Of a DNA stretch of 64,000 bases, positions 10,806-23,229 are shown in pieces; position 1 is the stretch's first letter; each line of letters begins with the position of its first letter. The notes under the pieces are model-generated. The model ran no database searches. It had not been told where the DNA came from and saw only the letters and a program-made list of their open reading frames with translations. Source of the stretch: Voacanga thouarsii (Eukaryota > Streptophyta > Magnoliopsida > Gentianales > Apocynaceae); NCBI GenBank assembly GCA_026120185.1, contig JANUWF010001622.1, positions 2,415,501 to 2,479,500 of the forward strand. The letters are read 5' to 3'. The position numbers were made by a program, and so were the translations under genes.

Positions 10806-12340
10806 AATAAAGGGTAGTAGAATTTAGAAGTTCATTCTAATTTATTTAGAGCTAAACTGTCTCATATCATGTCATTTTTAGACTACGTCGCTTTTTTTTA
10901 CCTCTTTATTAGACTCTTTTCGTCTAACTTAACCTTGATTAACATTTCTCATTAATTAATATTTGAAGAATTTGTTAGTTAAAATCTCTAAAGGCATGAG
11001 CGTTCTTGCCCACTTATGCATCAGAGTTTGAAGATTCAAGGTGACTAAATTAAATTAAGGCATGGATATCCGACTTGCCCTCGAATATTTGAAATATTCA
11101 AAAAATAACCCTTATGTCAAATTAAACAGTCAAGTGCTCGCAGAAGTATATCACGTGGCCCTCACATAACATCATTTCGTCGTTTTCTATTTTCAAAAAA
11201 TTATTCTTCAAATTTAATCTCGATATTTTCTCTTTGAATTTTTTCATATTATCAACAATAATTTTAAGATTTAACTTAATATCCCTTATGTGGCTTAATA
11301 GTCTTGAAATTACTCTTTTACACATCCTCAAATCTAACCATACAAAAAAAATTATAAATTTCACACTTTAATACACAAAACCCAAACATAAAGATGAAAA
11401 AAAAAGAAAGAAAGAAACTAAATTCAATTCTTGAAGGATAGCAAAGAAATCCAAATTCAGTTCTCAATGGATAATAATTTTCTTAACAATCTACAAAGAG
11501 GAAGAATAGATCTGAAAGGAGAAGTGAATTACTAAAAAAAAACTAAAGGAGAATTAAGAGATGTGTAAATTACAATAGTTATTTTTGTCATATACAAAAG
11601 GACAAACAATTCTAGTAATTTTTTTAACTATTAATTTATCTAACTTTTACATTCCAACTAAAAAAATATAAATCGGTTCTTCAAACTTTTTAATTGTCTA
11701 AATCTTATCTTCCACCACCGTTAGTCAACCCTTCCATAAAAAAAAATTAAGAATAAAATTGTCATTTCAATTGTTAATTTTAAAGGCATGACAAACACAT
11801 GTTACTTTTAAAGATATTTTAATAATTTTATATTTTTAATTAAAATATATTATTATCTAATTTTTATTTATTTCCTTTTTCTTTTCTAATCTCCCCTCCT
11901 TTTTCTTGTCGCTGCAATTCTGCCACATCCACCGTCGCCGCTACAATTCCATTGCTGCTGCTATTCCCACTAGAAGAGTAAAAAGTTTTTACAAACCATT
12001 TATTGATACAACAAAACCAGTGCAAGAGCCACTCCTGTCAATATAACTACATCTACACCTGTACATGTATCAAACACACGTCACACGTGATACCCGAGAA
12101 AACCACCAAAATATTCTTCACTCTCAGAGGAAAAGACAATTCCACTAGGTTTCATTTTAATTTGGTAGCACTAAGTTCAAAATCTTTTTCTGTTGGAAAG
12201 AGATCCCTTCATTCTTTCAATTCTGCTACTGGACATTAATCATCATTATAGTGCGCTTCAAATTAGATGAACTCGAGAAGAAACTGTGATTCAGGTTTGT
12301 ATTTCAGTTCCCATTTTTTCAAAGAGAAAAAAAAAATAAA
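10806..12340. other. AT-rich spacer, no gene recognised
   Basis: Long A/T-rich stretches with a minus-strand ORF (11122-11364) that has no recognisable features and low-complexity composition. Around 11880-11960 there is a short CT-rich, less AT-rich patch. The outer end of the MULE lies near the right limit. Confidence 0.5.
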
Positions 12341-12348
12341 TTGGTGAG

Positions 12349-12715
12349 TGTTATGAATTATTGGAATCTCCATTAAGTAGTGGAGGCTCTACTAATTATG
12401 AATTTATGTGAATTATTAGAAGATTTTTATGGATGTCCACCATTTAGCGGAGACACCATTAATTGAGATTAGTTGAAGATGATGTATGCCATGATGTATT
12501 CCACTAATTAGAGCTCTATAAATAGAGCTATTTTCTAAACTTGTAATACACCATCATTTTGTGAAAGAAAGATTAGTGAAAGAAAGATTAGAGAAAGAAT
12601 TGTGAGAGAAAGAAATAGAGAAGTTTAAAGAGAAATTTTTGTGCAAAGAATAGTTAGAATTTTCTTAGTGTGTAGTGTGTAGATTTTATTTTAACACTAC
12701 CCTAATTTTATAACA
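12349..12715 (+). repeat. Copia-1 left LTR (367 bp)
   Basis: TG...CA ends, 15 bp longer than the partner at 17890-18241 because of a small duplication (gattagtgaaagaaa). A TATA-like CTATAAATAGAGC and a purine-rich downstream stretch lie in the middle and probably form the element's promoter. Confidence 0.93.
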
Positions 12716-12799
12716 CGTTATCAGCACGAGACTCTACCGAAGTACTGAAGGTTATAATCACGGTGGTACTATTGAAGTGTTCTTGAACAAAAGAGGAAG

Positions 12800-12912
12800 A
12801 TGGCTATTATTCCGCTTACTGGATACACAAATGGCATTGAAGATATATGCCTAATTGATAGTGGTACAACACAAACCATATTGAAAGATAAAAAATATTT
12901 CTCTTACCTGCA
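12800..12912 (+). pseudogene. Copia-1 aspartic protease fragment, upstream half
   Basis: The short ORF beginning MAIIPLTGYTNG contains CLIDSGTTQTILKD, the D-S/T-G active-site motif of retrotransposon proteases, which cleave the polyprotein. The frame is cut at 12912 by the solo LTR and resumes at 14363 with MGETNVNTIGGSVKL. The usual gag part is absent upstream. Confidence 0.8.
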
Positions 12913-14357
12913 TGTTAGGATTCGTGGACTCCTAAACGCGGAAAACATCTACGAATCCCTCCCGAGGACCCAAGCAAACGATTAAGAATATCTAAGCTTT
13001 AAGAATTACCTCTGGTTGCTGTAATCGAAATCCTTCGATTCTGGTTGCGCTGTTGTACGTTCAACCCGAACAATCACCAGACGCTGCAGTATGCGAACGT
13101 CCTCTATCGGATACACACCGCGAACTCACTCGATACCCGGGAAGTGCTAGCGCCTAGGGTTTGAGAGGTTTTTTTTTCTTTCTGGTAGAGAATGGCACGA
13201 ATGTTCTCAACCGAAAAATTGGACTATTGAAAAGACGGTTAGGGTTTTCTTAAAAACCCTCGAACCTCTTAGAGTCCAACCCTAATAATATCTTATCATA
13301 TTCTAATTTAAATTCAAATTAAATTAAAGCCGATATGATAAGATTCTCGCCATTATCTCGGTAATTTAACTAATTATTTTACCGAGTCGATTCTTATAAT
13401 CCGAATATCATCCAGATTCATCGAACCTGGTCACGGAAAAATAACCTAACAAGTTCGCTTATTGTGTGACCCTATAGGTTCATTTAACATCGGCAAGTGT
13501 GCCTAAATCATATTTAAATGGCCAACAAGTTATAAGCGGTTTCTAGCAAAACATTATAACTATCCAGGTTAAATGAAGATCGGTGATCTCTTTGAACCAA
13601 ACCATAATTTTATATTTAGTCCTTTTGTCACACGATATCCAGATTAAGCATAAGGCACGGAGCATGTCATCCTTATTAAGCTTAATCAATTATTTCTTGA
13701 TTTCATAGTAGACTGTTCAAACAAATGATATCAATATCTTAGATTGATATATTTGAGCACGGCCATGCATTTTTAACAGTCTAACTTATCAAGGGGCCAT
13801 GGATATCTCTTCCATAACTGAGAGGGACAAATTCCTTCACAATCAATCATATTCCTCTCCTTGATTTATTCTATATCCAACAGTAGTCTAATTTATTATC
13901 TGATTAAAGACAACTTTAGACAATGTCAAAATATAGAATTTATCAAGTAAGAAACTATGATGAATTTAGGTCGAAGGACTTTCAATATTATTATGGCTAG
14001 AAAGTACTTATGACATATTCCATGAAGTACTCTCACAGTGGGTCATGTCCAATACAATGTTCTCTAACATTTATTTATGTCTTGACTTGATATCACAAAT
14101 ATCCATGGCCAATAAAACATAGCCATCAAGTCACAAACATACTAATCTTAATTTATTATTATTCCAATAATAATAATCGATCAGGGACAGCTTTAGAATA
14201 GTCATTGTATTCATTGTAGGGTTTTACTATCAAGTCACGTACTTGATGACCAACAAAACAAAACTCACTATTCATGGAAAGGAAAGCCTCATATTATTAT
14301 ATAAAACATAATGACAATTGTATAAGTACAAATTGACTCTATGGCATATCCCCAACA
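12913..14357 (-). mobile_element. Solo LTR (copia-2 family) nested in copia-1, TSD CTGCA
   Basis: A 1445-bp unit with plus-strand ends TGTTAGGATTCG and ATATCCCCAACA, flanked by CTGCA at 12908-12912 and 14358-14362. It matches the LTRs of copia-2 and most closely the solo LTR at 26447-27903. No internal region is present, which is the product of recombination between two LTRs. The element orientation is minus, because family LTRs read TGTTGGGGATATGCC on that strand. Confidence 0.93.
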
Positions 14358-14362
14358 CTGCA

Positions 14363-15645
14363 GATGGGAGAAACAAATGTTAATACTATAGGTGGTAGTG
14401 TAAAGTTGATTGAAGGCTCTGGAAGAGCTAATATTGTATTACCCGGAGGAACAAATGTTGTTATTCCTAAAGCATTATTTTCTTCAAAATCTCGAAGAAA
14501 TTTATTAAGCTTTAAAGATATTCGCCGAAATGGATATCACATTGAAACAATGGAAGAAAATAGTTTTGAGTATCTCTGTATTACTCAAATAATGTCGGGT
14601 AAGAAATCTTTATTAGAAAAGCTACCATCTCTTCCTTCTGGCCTATATAGCACAAAAATCCATGCAATTGAAATGCATCATTCAGTAAATCAGAAATTTA
14701 CTGATCCGGTTACATTTATCATTTGGCATGACCGTTTAGGTCATCTAGGAGCTATTATGATGCGAAGAATAATTGAAAATACGCATGGTCATCCTTTGAA
14801 AAGTCAAAGGATTTTGACATCTGATAAATTTTCATGTGCTGCATGTTCTCAAGGGAAATTGATTATTAAACCATCTCCAACAAAAGTGGAGTTTGAGTCT
14901 CCAGTGTTTTTAGAAAGAATTCATGGTGATATATGTGGACCAATTAATCCACCATGTGGGCAATTCAGATACTTTATGATTTTAATTGATGCATCGACCC
15001 GATGGTCGCATGTTAGTTTATTATCAACTCGCAACCTGGCGTTCGCGAGATTGCTTGCCCAAATAATTCGCTTAAGAGCGCAATTTCCAGATTATCCGAT
15101 CAAAAGGATCCGTCTAGATAATGGTGGAGAATATTCTTCCCAAGCTTTTGATGCTTATTGCTCGTCAATTGGCATTACTATTGAACATCCAAGTAGCTCA
15201 TGTTCATACTCGTAATGGTCTAGTTGAATCATTCATTAAACGGTTACAATTAATTGCTAGACCATTATTAATGAGAACAAATCTCCCGACAACTGCTTGG
15301 GGACATGCTATTTTGCATGCTGCAGCACTTGTACGCCTAAGGCCAACAAGTTATCACAAATTTTCTCCCTTACAATTGACTTTTGGTTCCGAGCCAAATA
15401 TAGCTCATTTAAGAATTTTTGGGTGTGCTGTATATATTCTAATTGCACCAAACCAACGTACAAAGATGGGTCCTCAAAGAAGAAAGGGGATATACGTTGG
15501 ATATGGTTCTCCTTCTATTATCAGGTATGTTGAACCCCTGACAGGAGATGTATTCACAGCAAGATTTGCTAATTGTCATTTTGATGAATCATTATTCCCT
15601 AAATTATGGGGAGAACCAAAACAGCATAAAAAGGATCTTGCTTGA
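14363..15645 (+). pseudogene. Copia-1 protease end, GAG-pre-integrase and integrase
   Basis: The frame from 14364 carries the HHCC zinc-binding region (IWHDRLGHLGAIMMRR ... CAACSQGK) and the integrase core with D of HGDICGP and D of RLDNGGEYSSQ. A frameshift near 15195 moves the third catalytic residue, E of NGLVESFIKR, into another frame (15121-15645). That frame continues through WGHAILHAAALVR and YVGYGSPSIIRY and ends at a TGA (15643-15645) where the family normally has Trp. Integrase inserts element DNA; this copy cannot encode it in one chain. Confidence 0.88.
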
Positions 15646-17126
15646 ACAACATTATTAAATTATCTTGATCCGCGCACAAGCGTATGTGAACTTGAAGTTC
15701 AAAAGATAATTCATTTGCAAAGCATTACAAATCAAATGCCAAACGCTTTTGTTGACTCCAGAAGAATTACAAAATCGCATATTCCAGCTATAAATGCTCC
15801 TATTCGAATTGAAGTTCCAGCAGAACAAAATATTATACCTATAGTCAGCTTGAGTCAAAAACACGCCGTAAGCGTGGCCGACCTCTTGGTTCTAAAGATA
15901 AAAATCCTCAAAAGAAAAGAGGATTAAATGATCCGTAAGATCATATTGAAGAAAAGAATGATAAAGACCAAGAGAGAACTGATGACAAAGAACCAGAAGT
16001 TGATGAAAGTAACACTGAAATTTCTATCAATTATACCACTTCCGGTAGAAATTGGAATCGGATAGAAACTGTTATTGATAATATATTTGCATACAATATA
16101 TCTCTTGATATTACACAGGATAATGATGATCCTGAACCAATATCTGTTGATGAATGTCGGCATAGAAAAGATTGGCTGCAATGGAAAGATGCGATTCAAT
16201 CGGAGTTAAATGCACTGACAAAACGTGAAGTCTTCGGACCTGCAATCCGAACACAAAAAGGTGTAAAACCTGTTGGCTACAAATGGATATTTGTGCGAAA
16301 GCGCAATGAAAAGAGTGAAATCGTTCGATATAAAGCGCGATTAGTAGCCCAAGGTTTTTCACAAAGACCAAGTATTGATTATGATGAAACTTATTCTCCT
16401 GTTTTTTATGCTACTACACTTCGATATCTTATCAATTTGGCAGTACATGAAAAGATAGATATGCGCCTATTAGATGTTGTCACTGCTTACTTGTATGGAA
16501 ATTTAGAAAATGATGTTTACATGAAAATCCCCGAAGGATTTCATATGCCTGAAGCTAAACATTATCCTCGTGAAAATTACTCCATCAAGTTGCGTAAATC
16601 ATTATATGGCCTCGAAGCAATCTGGCGCATGTGGTTCACACGTCTTAGTGAATATTTATTGAAAGCGAGATTTAAAAATGACCAGGTATGTCCATGTGTT
16701 TTTATTAAGAAATCTGGTTCTAAATTTGTGATATTAGCTATATATGTTGATGATATTAATCTTATTGGAACTCCTGAAGAGCTCCAAGAAATAATTGATT
16801 ATTTAAAAAGAGAATTCGAAATCAATGATTTTGGTAAAACCAAATTTTGCCTTGGTTTACAAATTGAACATCTGGAGAGTGGAACATTTATTCATCAATC
16901 AATATATACAGCAAAAGTGCTAAAAAGATTTTACATGGACAAAGCACATCCATTGAGTATTCCAATGATCGTCCGATCATTAAATGTGGATAAAGATCCT
17001 TTCCGACCTCAAGAAAATGATGAAGAACTCCTTGGTCCTGAAGTACCATATCTCAGTGCAATTGGTGCATTGATGTATCTTGCTAATAATACACGACTGA
17101 TATTGCTTTTGCTGTCAATTTATTAG
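15646..17126 (+). pseudogene. Copia-1 reverse transcriptase
   Basis: After a linker, the RT region begins near 16150 (DECRHRKDWLQWKDA), with GYKWIFVRKRN, YKARLVAQGFSQ, LDVVTAYLYGNL and the catalytic YVDD (in AIYVDDINLIG, near 16740). The frame shifts near 17090, so RT is separated from RNase H. An in-frame TAG near 15923 breaks the linker. The enzyme copies element RNA to DNA. Confidence 0.88.
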
Positions 17127-17695
17127 CAAGATTTAGTTCTTCACCAACACGACGACATTGGAATGGAATTAAACAAGTCATTCGATATCTCCAATGTACA
17201 ATTGATCTCGGATTATTTTATTCAAATAAAACCAGTCCAACATTGATAGGTTATGCAGATGCTGGTTATTTATCTGATCCACATAAAGCACGTTCTCAAA
17301 CGGGCTATCTATTTACATGTGGAAATACTGCTATATCATGGCGTTGTACGAAACAATCTATAGCAGCTACTTCTTCAAATCATGCTGAAATTATAGCCAT
17401 TCATGAAGCAAGTCGAGAATGTGTATGGCTAAGATCCACGATTCATTATATCCGAGAAAGTTGTGGATTATCATCAATCAAAGATATTCCAACTCCTCTT
17501 TATGAAGACAATGCAGCTTGCATAGCTCAATTACGAGGAGGATATATTAAAGGAGATCGGACAAAACATATTTCACCAAAATTCTTCTTTACTCATGAAC
17601 TCCAGAAGAAATGTGAAATTGATGTGCTACAAATTCGGTCATGTGATAACCTCGCGAGATATTTTCACGAAGACTTTACCGATCGCAACATTTGA
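17127..17695 (+). pseudogene. Copia-1 RNase H
   Basis: GYADAGYLSDPHKARSQTGY (first catalytic Asp), AISWRCTKQSIAATSSNHAE (Glu) and LYEDNAACIAQL (Asp) are the copia RNase H motifs in order. The ORF from 17243 runs to TGA at 17693-17695; the start of the domain is in another frame because of the upstream shift. It removes the RNA strand during reverse transcription. Confidence 0.88.
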
Positions 17696-17889
17696 GAAGT
17701 TGAGATATAAAATCGGTATGCGTCGGTTTAAAGATTTAAAGGAATCATCTCATCAGGGGGAGTAATAAACAAACATATAGAATAGTGTACTCTTTTTCCT
17801 TCACTAGATTTTTTTCCCACTGGGTTTTTATCTAGTAAGGTTTTAACGAGGCATATTCTTTATGTAATGGATGGACATCCAATGGGGAG

Positions 17890-18241
17890 TGTTATGAATT
17901 ATTGGAATCTCCATTAATTAGTGGAGGCTCCACTAATTATGGATTTATGTGAATTATTAGAAGATTTTTATGGATGTCCACCATTTAGTGGAGACACCAC
18001 TAATTGAGATTAGTTGAAGATGATGTATGCCATGATGTATTCCACTAATTAGAGCTCTATAAATAGAGCTATTCTCTAAGCTTGTAATACACCATCATCT
18101 TGTGAAAGAAAGATTAGAGAAAGAATTGTGAGAGAAAGAAACAGAAAAGTTTGAAGAGAAATTTTTGTGCAAAGAATAGTTAGAATTTTCTTAGTGTGTA
18201 GTGTGTAGATTTTATTCTAACACTACCCTAATTTTATAACA
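17890..18241 (+). repeat. Copia-1 right LTR (352 bp)
   Basis: Pairs with 12349-12715 with few differences, so insertion is fairly recent compared with the MULE it sits in. Followed directly by the target duplication GTGAG. Confidence 0.93.
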
Positions 18242-18478
18242 GTGAGTTTAGTTTTTAAACTTTTTTATTTTAGCATGTTTAGTTCCTATTCTTTTTTAAA
18301 AAATTTTTTATAAGTCCTTTATCTTTTTTATTTGGCACATTAGGTCCCTTATCTTTTTTATTTTGGCATATTAGGTCCTTTCGACCACATTCCGGCAAGT
18401 CAACCCAAAATCAACAAGTTTACTCTATTGTTGACCCATTTTCTAAAGGGCAAAATCGGCATTTCACTATACAACACC
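18242..18478 (+). repeat. MULE left terminal inverted repeat, inner part
   Basis: Near-complementary to about 34555-34752, with the same order of blocks: GTTTAGT, TTTTTTATTTTGGCA, TCCCTTATCTTTTTTATTT, ATTAGGTCCTT, GACCACATTCCGGCA, GTCAACCC and GACCCATTTT. The outermost bases lie left of copia-1, which inserted into this TIR and duplicated GTGAG. Confidence 0.85.
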
Positions 18479-18576
18479 GTGAAAACTGAATCAAAATCAT
18501 GGACTGAACTTGGTCTTCCTTATCTTGGACGACATCAACGCTTCCTTTCTACAAATTAGAACCAAGCTACATTCGA

Positions 18577-18957
18577 ATGATGCGCGCATTTGAAGAGCAA
18601 GATGACAGAAGATCAAGGTCTGAAGAGGTGAAAAGCAGGTCCTCTGGTAACCCATCAACTTTCTATAGCTATGGGTTTGCTACTATTATTCGAACCTCAT
18701 GGACAGATCAAAATCCAGGAAGACGATTTGTAGCCTTTGAAAACAATGGGGTGAGTTTTAAAAAAATGTATATATTGGTCGATCATTGTACTATAATTTC
18801 TTTTTAAAAAAAATATTTTTGCAAGTTGGGCAAAAATGTCTGTTTTTTCAATGGGTTGATCTTCCCATGTGCAACAGAGCAAATGTTGTCATACCTAACC
18901 TACTGAAAAGGATAAGGAAAATGGAAATAGAAAGGGCCTCATTTCAGAGAAGATGAG
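18577..18957 (+). pseudogene. GRF-type zinc-finger ORF of the MULE
   Basis: Exon 1 (18577-18750) encodes an Arg/Ser-rich start and then YGFATIIRTSWTDQNPGRRF, matching the GRF zinc finger (PF06839; TSWTxxNPGRRF core). A donor GTGAG follows at 18751. Downstream, about 18829-18957 gives CLFFQWVDLPMCNRANVVIP and a coiled-coil-like tail to TGA, the usual second half. Cys residues of the CxCG start are replaced (Tyr at the first, Phe-Ala nearby), and the exon junction does not keep the expected phase, so this is probably a broken copy. GRF fingers bind single-stranded nucleic acid in some proteins. It is transcribed inward from the left TIR, towards the transposase. Confidence 0.7.
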
Positions 18958-20160
18958 TAGCTTTTTGGAGTTTGATAATTATATCTTGTTTTTTATAATC
19001 CTGCTGTGGTTATCCTAGAGCAAATGTTGGTTTGTTGAACAGAGCTTACAATTCTTTGATGAATAGTGGTTTTTAATTATGTACTTTGAAGTTTGAAGGA
19101 AATTTGTGTTTGTATTGTCCTAATGATGATGTGTTAGACTATGGAAATTAGACATCATCTGGAATTTCTAGCATTGTAGTTTGTTGGAATTTGTGTTTGT
19201 GTTGTCTTGATGATTATGTACTCAGTGGTAGTGTTAACTCAACTTGTTGGAATTTCGGGTGCTGTAATTATGTGTATGTTGTTGTTTTTGCTAAATTTCT
19301 ATGAATTCAAGTTCAAGTTAACTGTCAAAAGTCTCTCATTTTACCTTTATTAAGTAATCTTTCAATTTATGTTTCCTGGAACTACACAATGTGAAGTTAA
19401 TGTGCCAGAAGCTCAATTGTCTAGATACAAATGCAGATAATTCTACTTGTAATAATCACAGAAGATTGAGAAAGAAATGTTCATATTTCCATTACTGTAA
19501 ATAGACACACTGCTTATAATAGTTTCCAAGTGCCTGGTAGGAGAATATTACAATCCCAAAATAACTACAACCACTTACCATCCATGCACTAACCACTAAC
19601 CATCTACCTGCAACAAATAGCTATCTTTTAGCCATAAAACCACTAAACATCCATCCACTAAACAACTATGTCACTAACTTTAGTTCAAAAAATGTACAAA
19701 ATAAGTAGGATATCTCATCAAAATAACTATAGACATCTACTTCCATTACTGTAAATCATATCTCAATCTAACTTCCTTGTAGCCATGTCCATCATATTTA
19801 TCTTAGAATGTAGATATGAACCTGGACGTGGGCATCTAACTCTGTTGTGGCCAACTTCTCCATACTAGCTGCATCTTGTTGGCCTTCTTACCTTTTTGTC
19901 CTTCTTCGAAGTCTATAAAACATAAAATAATTCAAGTCAGTAATTATATGCAAGTCAACTAAGTAAAAGCAGAAAAATAGCATCATGACATAAACTGTAC
20001 CTTAACACTTTCATTAACCTTTTCATTGGATTTATCATATGTGCCAGTAGAATTGATGCATGGAATGTGAGTTTCACTTGCTAGATCTACACAAGTTGAA
20101 GATCCATAAGTACCTTGGTCTGACTGGACTTCCACATGAACAACACTTGGGTCACTTGAA
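18958..20160. other. MULE interior between the GRF ORF and the transposase
   Basis: No coding feature recognised. A short motif, AATTTGTGTTTGTRTTGTC, recurs at about 19100 and 19190. The 3' ends of the two converging MULE genes probably lie here. Confidence 0.45.
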
Positions 20161-20167
20161 GTTGAAC

Positions 20168-23127
20168 TTAGCATTTTCTCCTATCATGCCCAAGTTGCCC
20201 ACATCTACCATACTTGTTCAAATTCTGTCTATGTTTGCTATGAGTTTCATGTGGCACACTTTGGCCACTTTCAATATGGGACAGATCATCCTGGCCGGCA
20301 CATTCTATTGATGCAGGTTGGCTAGCACTTGATGGAATTTGTCTAATACTTTCACTCATTGGACCCACATAAGCTGCAGGTTAACCACTTTCACCATGAG
20401 ACTAATCATCCTGTCCAGTGTTTTGTTCGGGCCCAAGTGCCATATACATTTGCTCAACAGTGGCATGTGTCTGAACTGGACACTTTCTTGCATTATGTCT
20501 ACTTTGGCCACATTTTATGCATTTGTTATTACTAAATCTAACTCTCTCGTCCTCTAAGGTCCACTTTCAAACTTCTTGTTGCATTTTTCCCCAATTTCTA
20601 GCCTCTTCTTTGTCTTGGGCCTTCCAGGTGACTTGACATTTTCTGGTGGCACTAGTGACTTTCTATTTGAAGCAGGCCAATTGTTAGGCTCATTTGTGGG
20701 GCAAACAATTGGTCCATAAGCCTTCTTATATGCTTCAATGATATAACATTGATCCACAAAATTCTCAGGGTTTTCTCCTAACTTTGCTAAGGCAGCTACA
20801 ACATGCATACAAGGGATGCCTGATATATCCCATTTTCTACAAGAGTAAGTTTGCATCCCTATATCCACTGCAAATTGCTGATCATTTGATAGGCTAACTT
20901 GGAACTTAGTTTCGCCTGCATAAGATGTAGACCAATTTGCTAAAGCCTCCTTCATTGTTTCTAGTCTCTTGACAATTGCTGGGCAAATATTTTCCTACTG
21001 TCTTGAAATCCACTTCCTATCCTTTTGTTGTTTCAACATAATGTGCACCCTTATTTTTTGTAACAACACCATAATTGGCTATGACCTTGCATATAGAAGA
21101 TGCCTATTGATTGATTCACGGTGATTGTTCAACAAAATATCACATTTGCTAGTTTCTCTGAAGTGAGATCTGCTCCAGAAGTTTGGACAAGTACGTGCTT
21201 TCAACCAATTATAAGCAACCTCGTCAAAGTCCTTTAGTGGATTAACTTCTACCTCAAATTTGTTGGAGTATGTTGATTTAGCACACTTCCACAGTTGATC
21301 CTTCAATATGTCTCTTAGATGTGATTTCTAAAAATTGTTATGCAAGTGGCGGACACAGCGTCGATGTTCAATTCTAGGTAGTAGTTGTTGAACAGCTTGA
21401 ATTAATCCCTATAGAATTAAATAAAATAAACTAGTAAGTAATTGTTCTCTAAGTCCAAAAAAATGAATTAAAATTCATAGAAGACTGCTTTTTCTATACC
21501 TTCTATCTATCAGACATGAAACACCGCTCCTCAGGCTTGTATATGTCAAGATCCTCTATTAGGCCTTCAATAAATCACTTCCATGTTGATTTATTTTTAG
21601 CTTCAGTTACTGCATAAACTATTGAAAAAATGCCATTATTAGCATCAACACCCACTACTGTTAACAACATCCTTCTATAGGGTCCCTTTAAAAAAGTCCC
21701 ATCCAGGCTAAGCAATTTATAGGCCAGCTTTGAATCCTTTTCTAAGTGCATCAAGACATACATAAATCCTTCGGAATACACTAACTCCAGTGTCCCCATT
21801 CTCCACCATATTAATGTAAACTATTGTCCCGGGATTGCTTCTCCTCAACTATTCACAATAACTCCACAATAACTTGTATTGGTCTTTATATTTTCCTTCA
21901 ATCAATAGCTTTGCCTCTTGTCTTGTTCTATAAACCTTCCATTCTAAAATGTCCAGAAGTAAATTTTTGTGTACTTTATCTTGGAACCCATCCACATTGA
22001 CCCCCATTCACAGATCTAAAGTCATCAATATATTTAGTTGCACGGTACTTTGCATTTGCTAGATTATGATTCAATCTCCTTGAACATTCATGCTTATCTT
22101 GTAAAGTTCTTATTTGAAAGGAATGAGTATCTCTCACCTTATGCCCATAGACAATCCACTTACATGTACGTCCTTTACAATATGCCTTCACCCTTTCTTT
22201 ATCATTCTTCTTGAAAAAAAACTTATCTCCATGCTTGATTCCATAGTTTATTATTGCAGCCTTAAGGTCCCTTTGGTGTTGCATGCCCACTTCAAAGTCA
22301 GGATTTTGTCTATCCTTCTCATTGTTAAATCTAACTGTCTTAGCCCTCTTGCTACCTGGCTGCTCATCATCATTAGTGGAATCTCCATCAAAATACTCAT
22401 TGTTTGTATCTAACATGCTCTGTTCCTCTAGGGCAAGCTCAACCTTCTCATTTACAAATTCCTCTTCATTTTTATAAAAAGCCTACTTGTACATCCATGT
22501 TCTTCCTGTACCTTTAATACCACCTCTCTTTCTTTTAATGATTTCTATTTGTTCTTGGCCAATTTCCACAATTGTTTGTGCATGTTCATCAAGCTTCTCA
22601 ACATTTACTTCCTCACCTACCACATCATTAGAATTTTGCACCACTTTGGTCTTCTTATTCAGTCTGCTAATTTCATCATCAATATCATCATAAGCATCCT
22701 TATTTCTTTGATCAATGAACACTTCAAACAAGTCGTCATTATCATCACTCAAAGGATATTCGGAGTCCTCAAAGTATTCACCCTCCGAACAAATTACATT
22801 CATCTCATTATCTGATTCCAACTCATCATTCTTGCTCTTATCACTACCTTCAGCATCAGTCTTACTCTTATCACTTGTCTGCATATCTGGCCAGTCACGT
22901 TGTTCCAAGGGATCCTCTCCTGTATTCTCAATTTTAGGTACTTCAACTCTTACATGTTCTTTGAACTCACCATGTTGCTCCTCATCATTACACACAATAA
23001 AGATTGCAGAACGAATAATGTCATCTGGTAGGTCAACTTCAATTTCAATGGCATAATCTCCTATTTGAATGAGATTTTCCATATGTTCAGAAATTGCTGC
23101 TTGTACATCCATAGAAGTTCCCCCCAA
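20168..23127 (-). pseudogene. mudrA-like MULE transposase
   Basis: Read on the minus strand: an acidic N-terminal part (22483-23127) ending in an in-frame TAG; the Mutator DNA-binding/N-terminal domain (21976-22416; KAYCKGRTCKWIVYG, FQIRTLQDKHECSR); the MULE DDE core (21575-21799; LLSLDGTFLKGPYRRM, VVGVDANNGIFSIVYAV, then SDR in the next piece); a middle segment (21079-21306; FWSRSHFRETSKCDILLNN); a SWIM finger (20554-20955; CRKWDISGIPCMH, first Cys replaced by Tyr); and a C-terminal zinc knuckle CIKCGQSRHNARKC near 20490-20530 with a second degenerate knuckle ending at 20168. At least three stops or frameshifts separate the parts. The protein would cut and paste elements with matching TIRs. 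Confidence 0.9.
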
Positions 23128-23229
23128 TTGCAGAGTCTACACAAGCTGATAAAGCAGGAAGTTTAAGCTGTTTTATTCCCCTATAGGTGAGTCATCACTA
23201 ATCAAGGTATCTCCTTCAGCTGGTAAGGC

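Larger units (their letters stand above)
12349..18241 (+). mobile_element. Copia-1: Ty1/copia LTR retrotransposon, TSD GTGAG
   Basis: LTRs at 12349-12715 and 17890-18241 begin TGTTATGAATT and end TTTTATAACA. The target duplication GTGAG is at 12344-12348 and 18242-18246. CGTTATCAGCACGAG directly follows the left LTR as a primer-binding-site candidate, and ATGGGGAG precedes the right LTR as polypurine tract. The interior reads protease, integrase, RT and RNase H, the copia order, but no gag is visible: the protease motif starts only about 85 bases after the left LTR. A solo LTR at 12913-14357 splits the protease domain. The element sits in the left MULE TIR. Confidence 0.93.
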
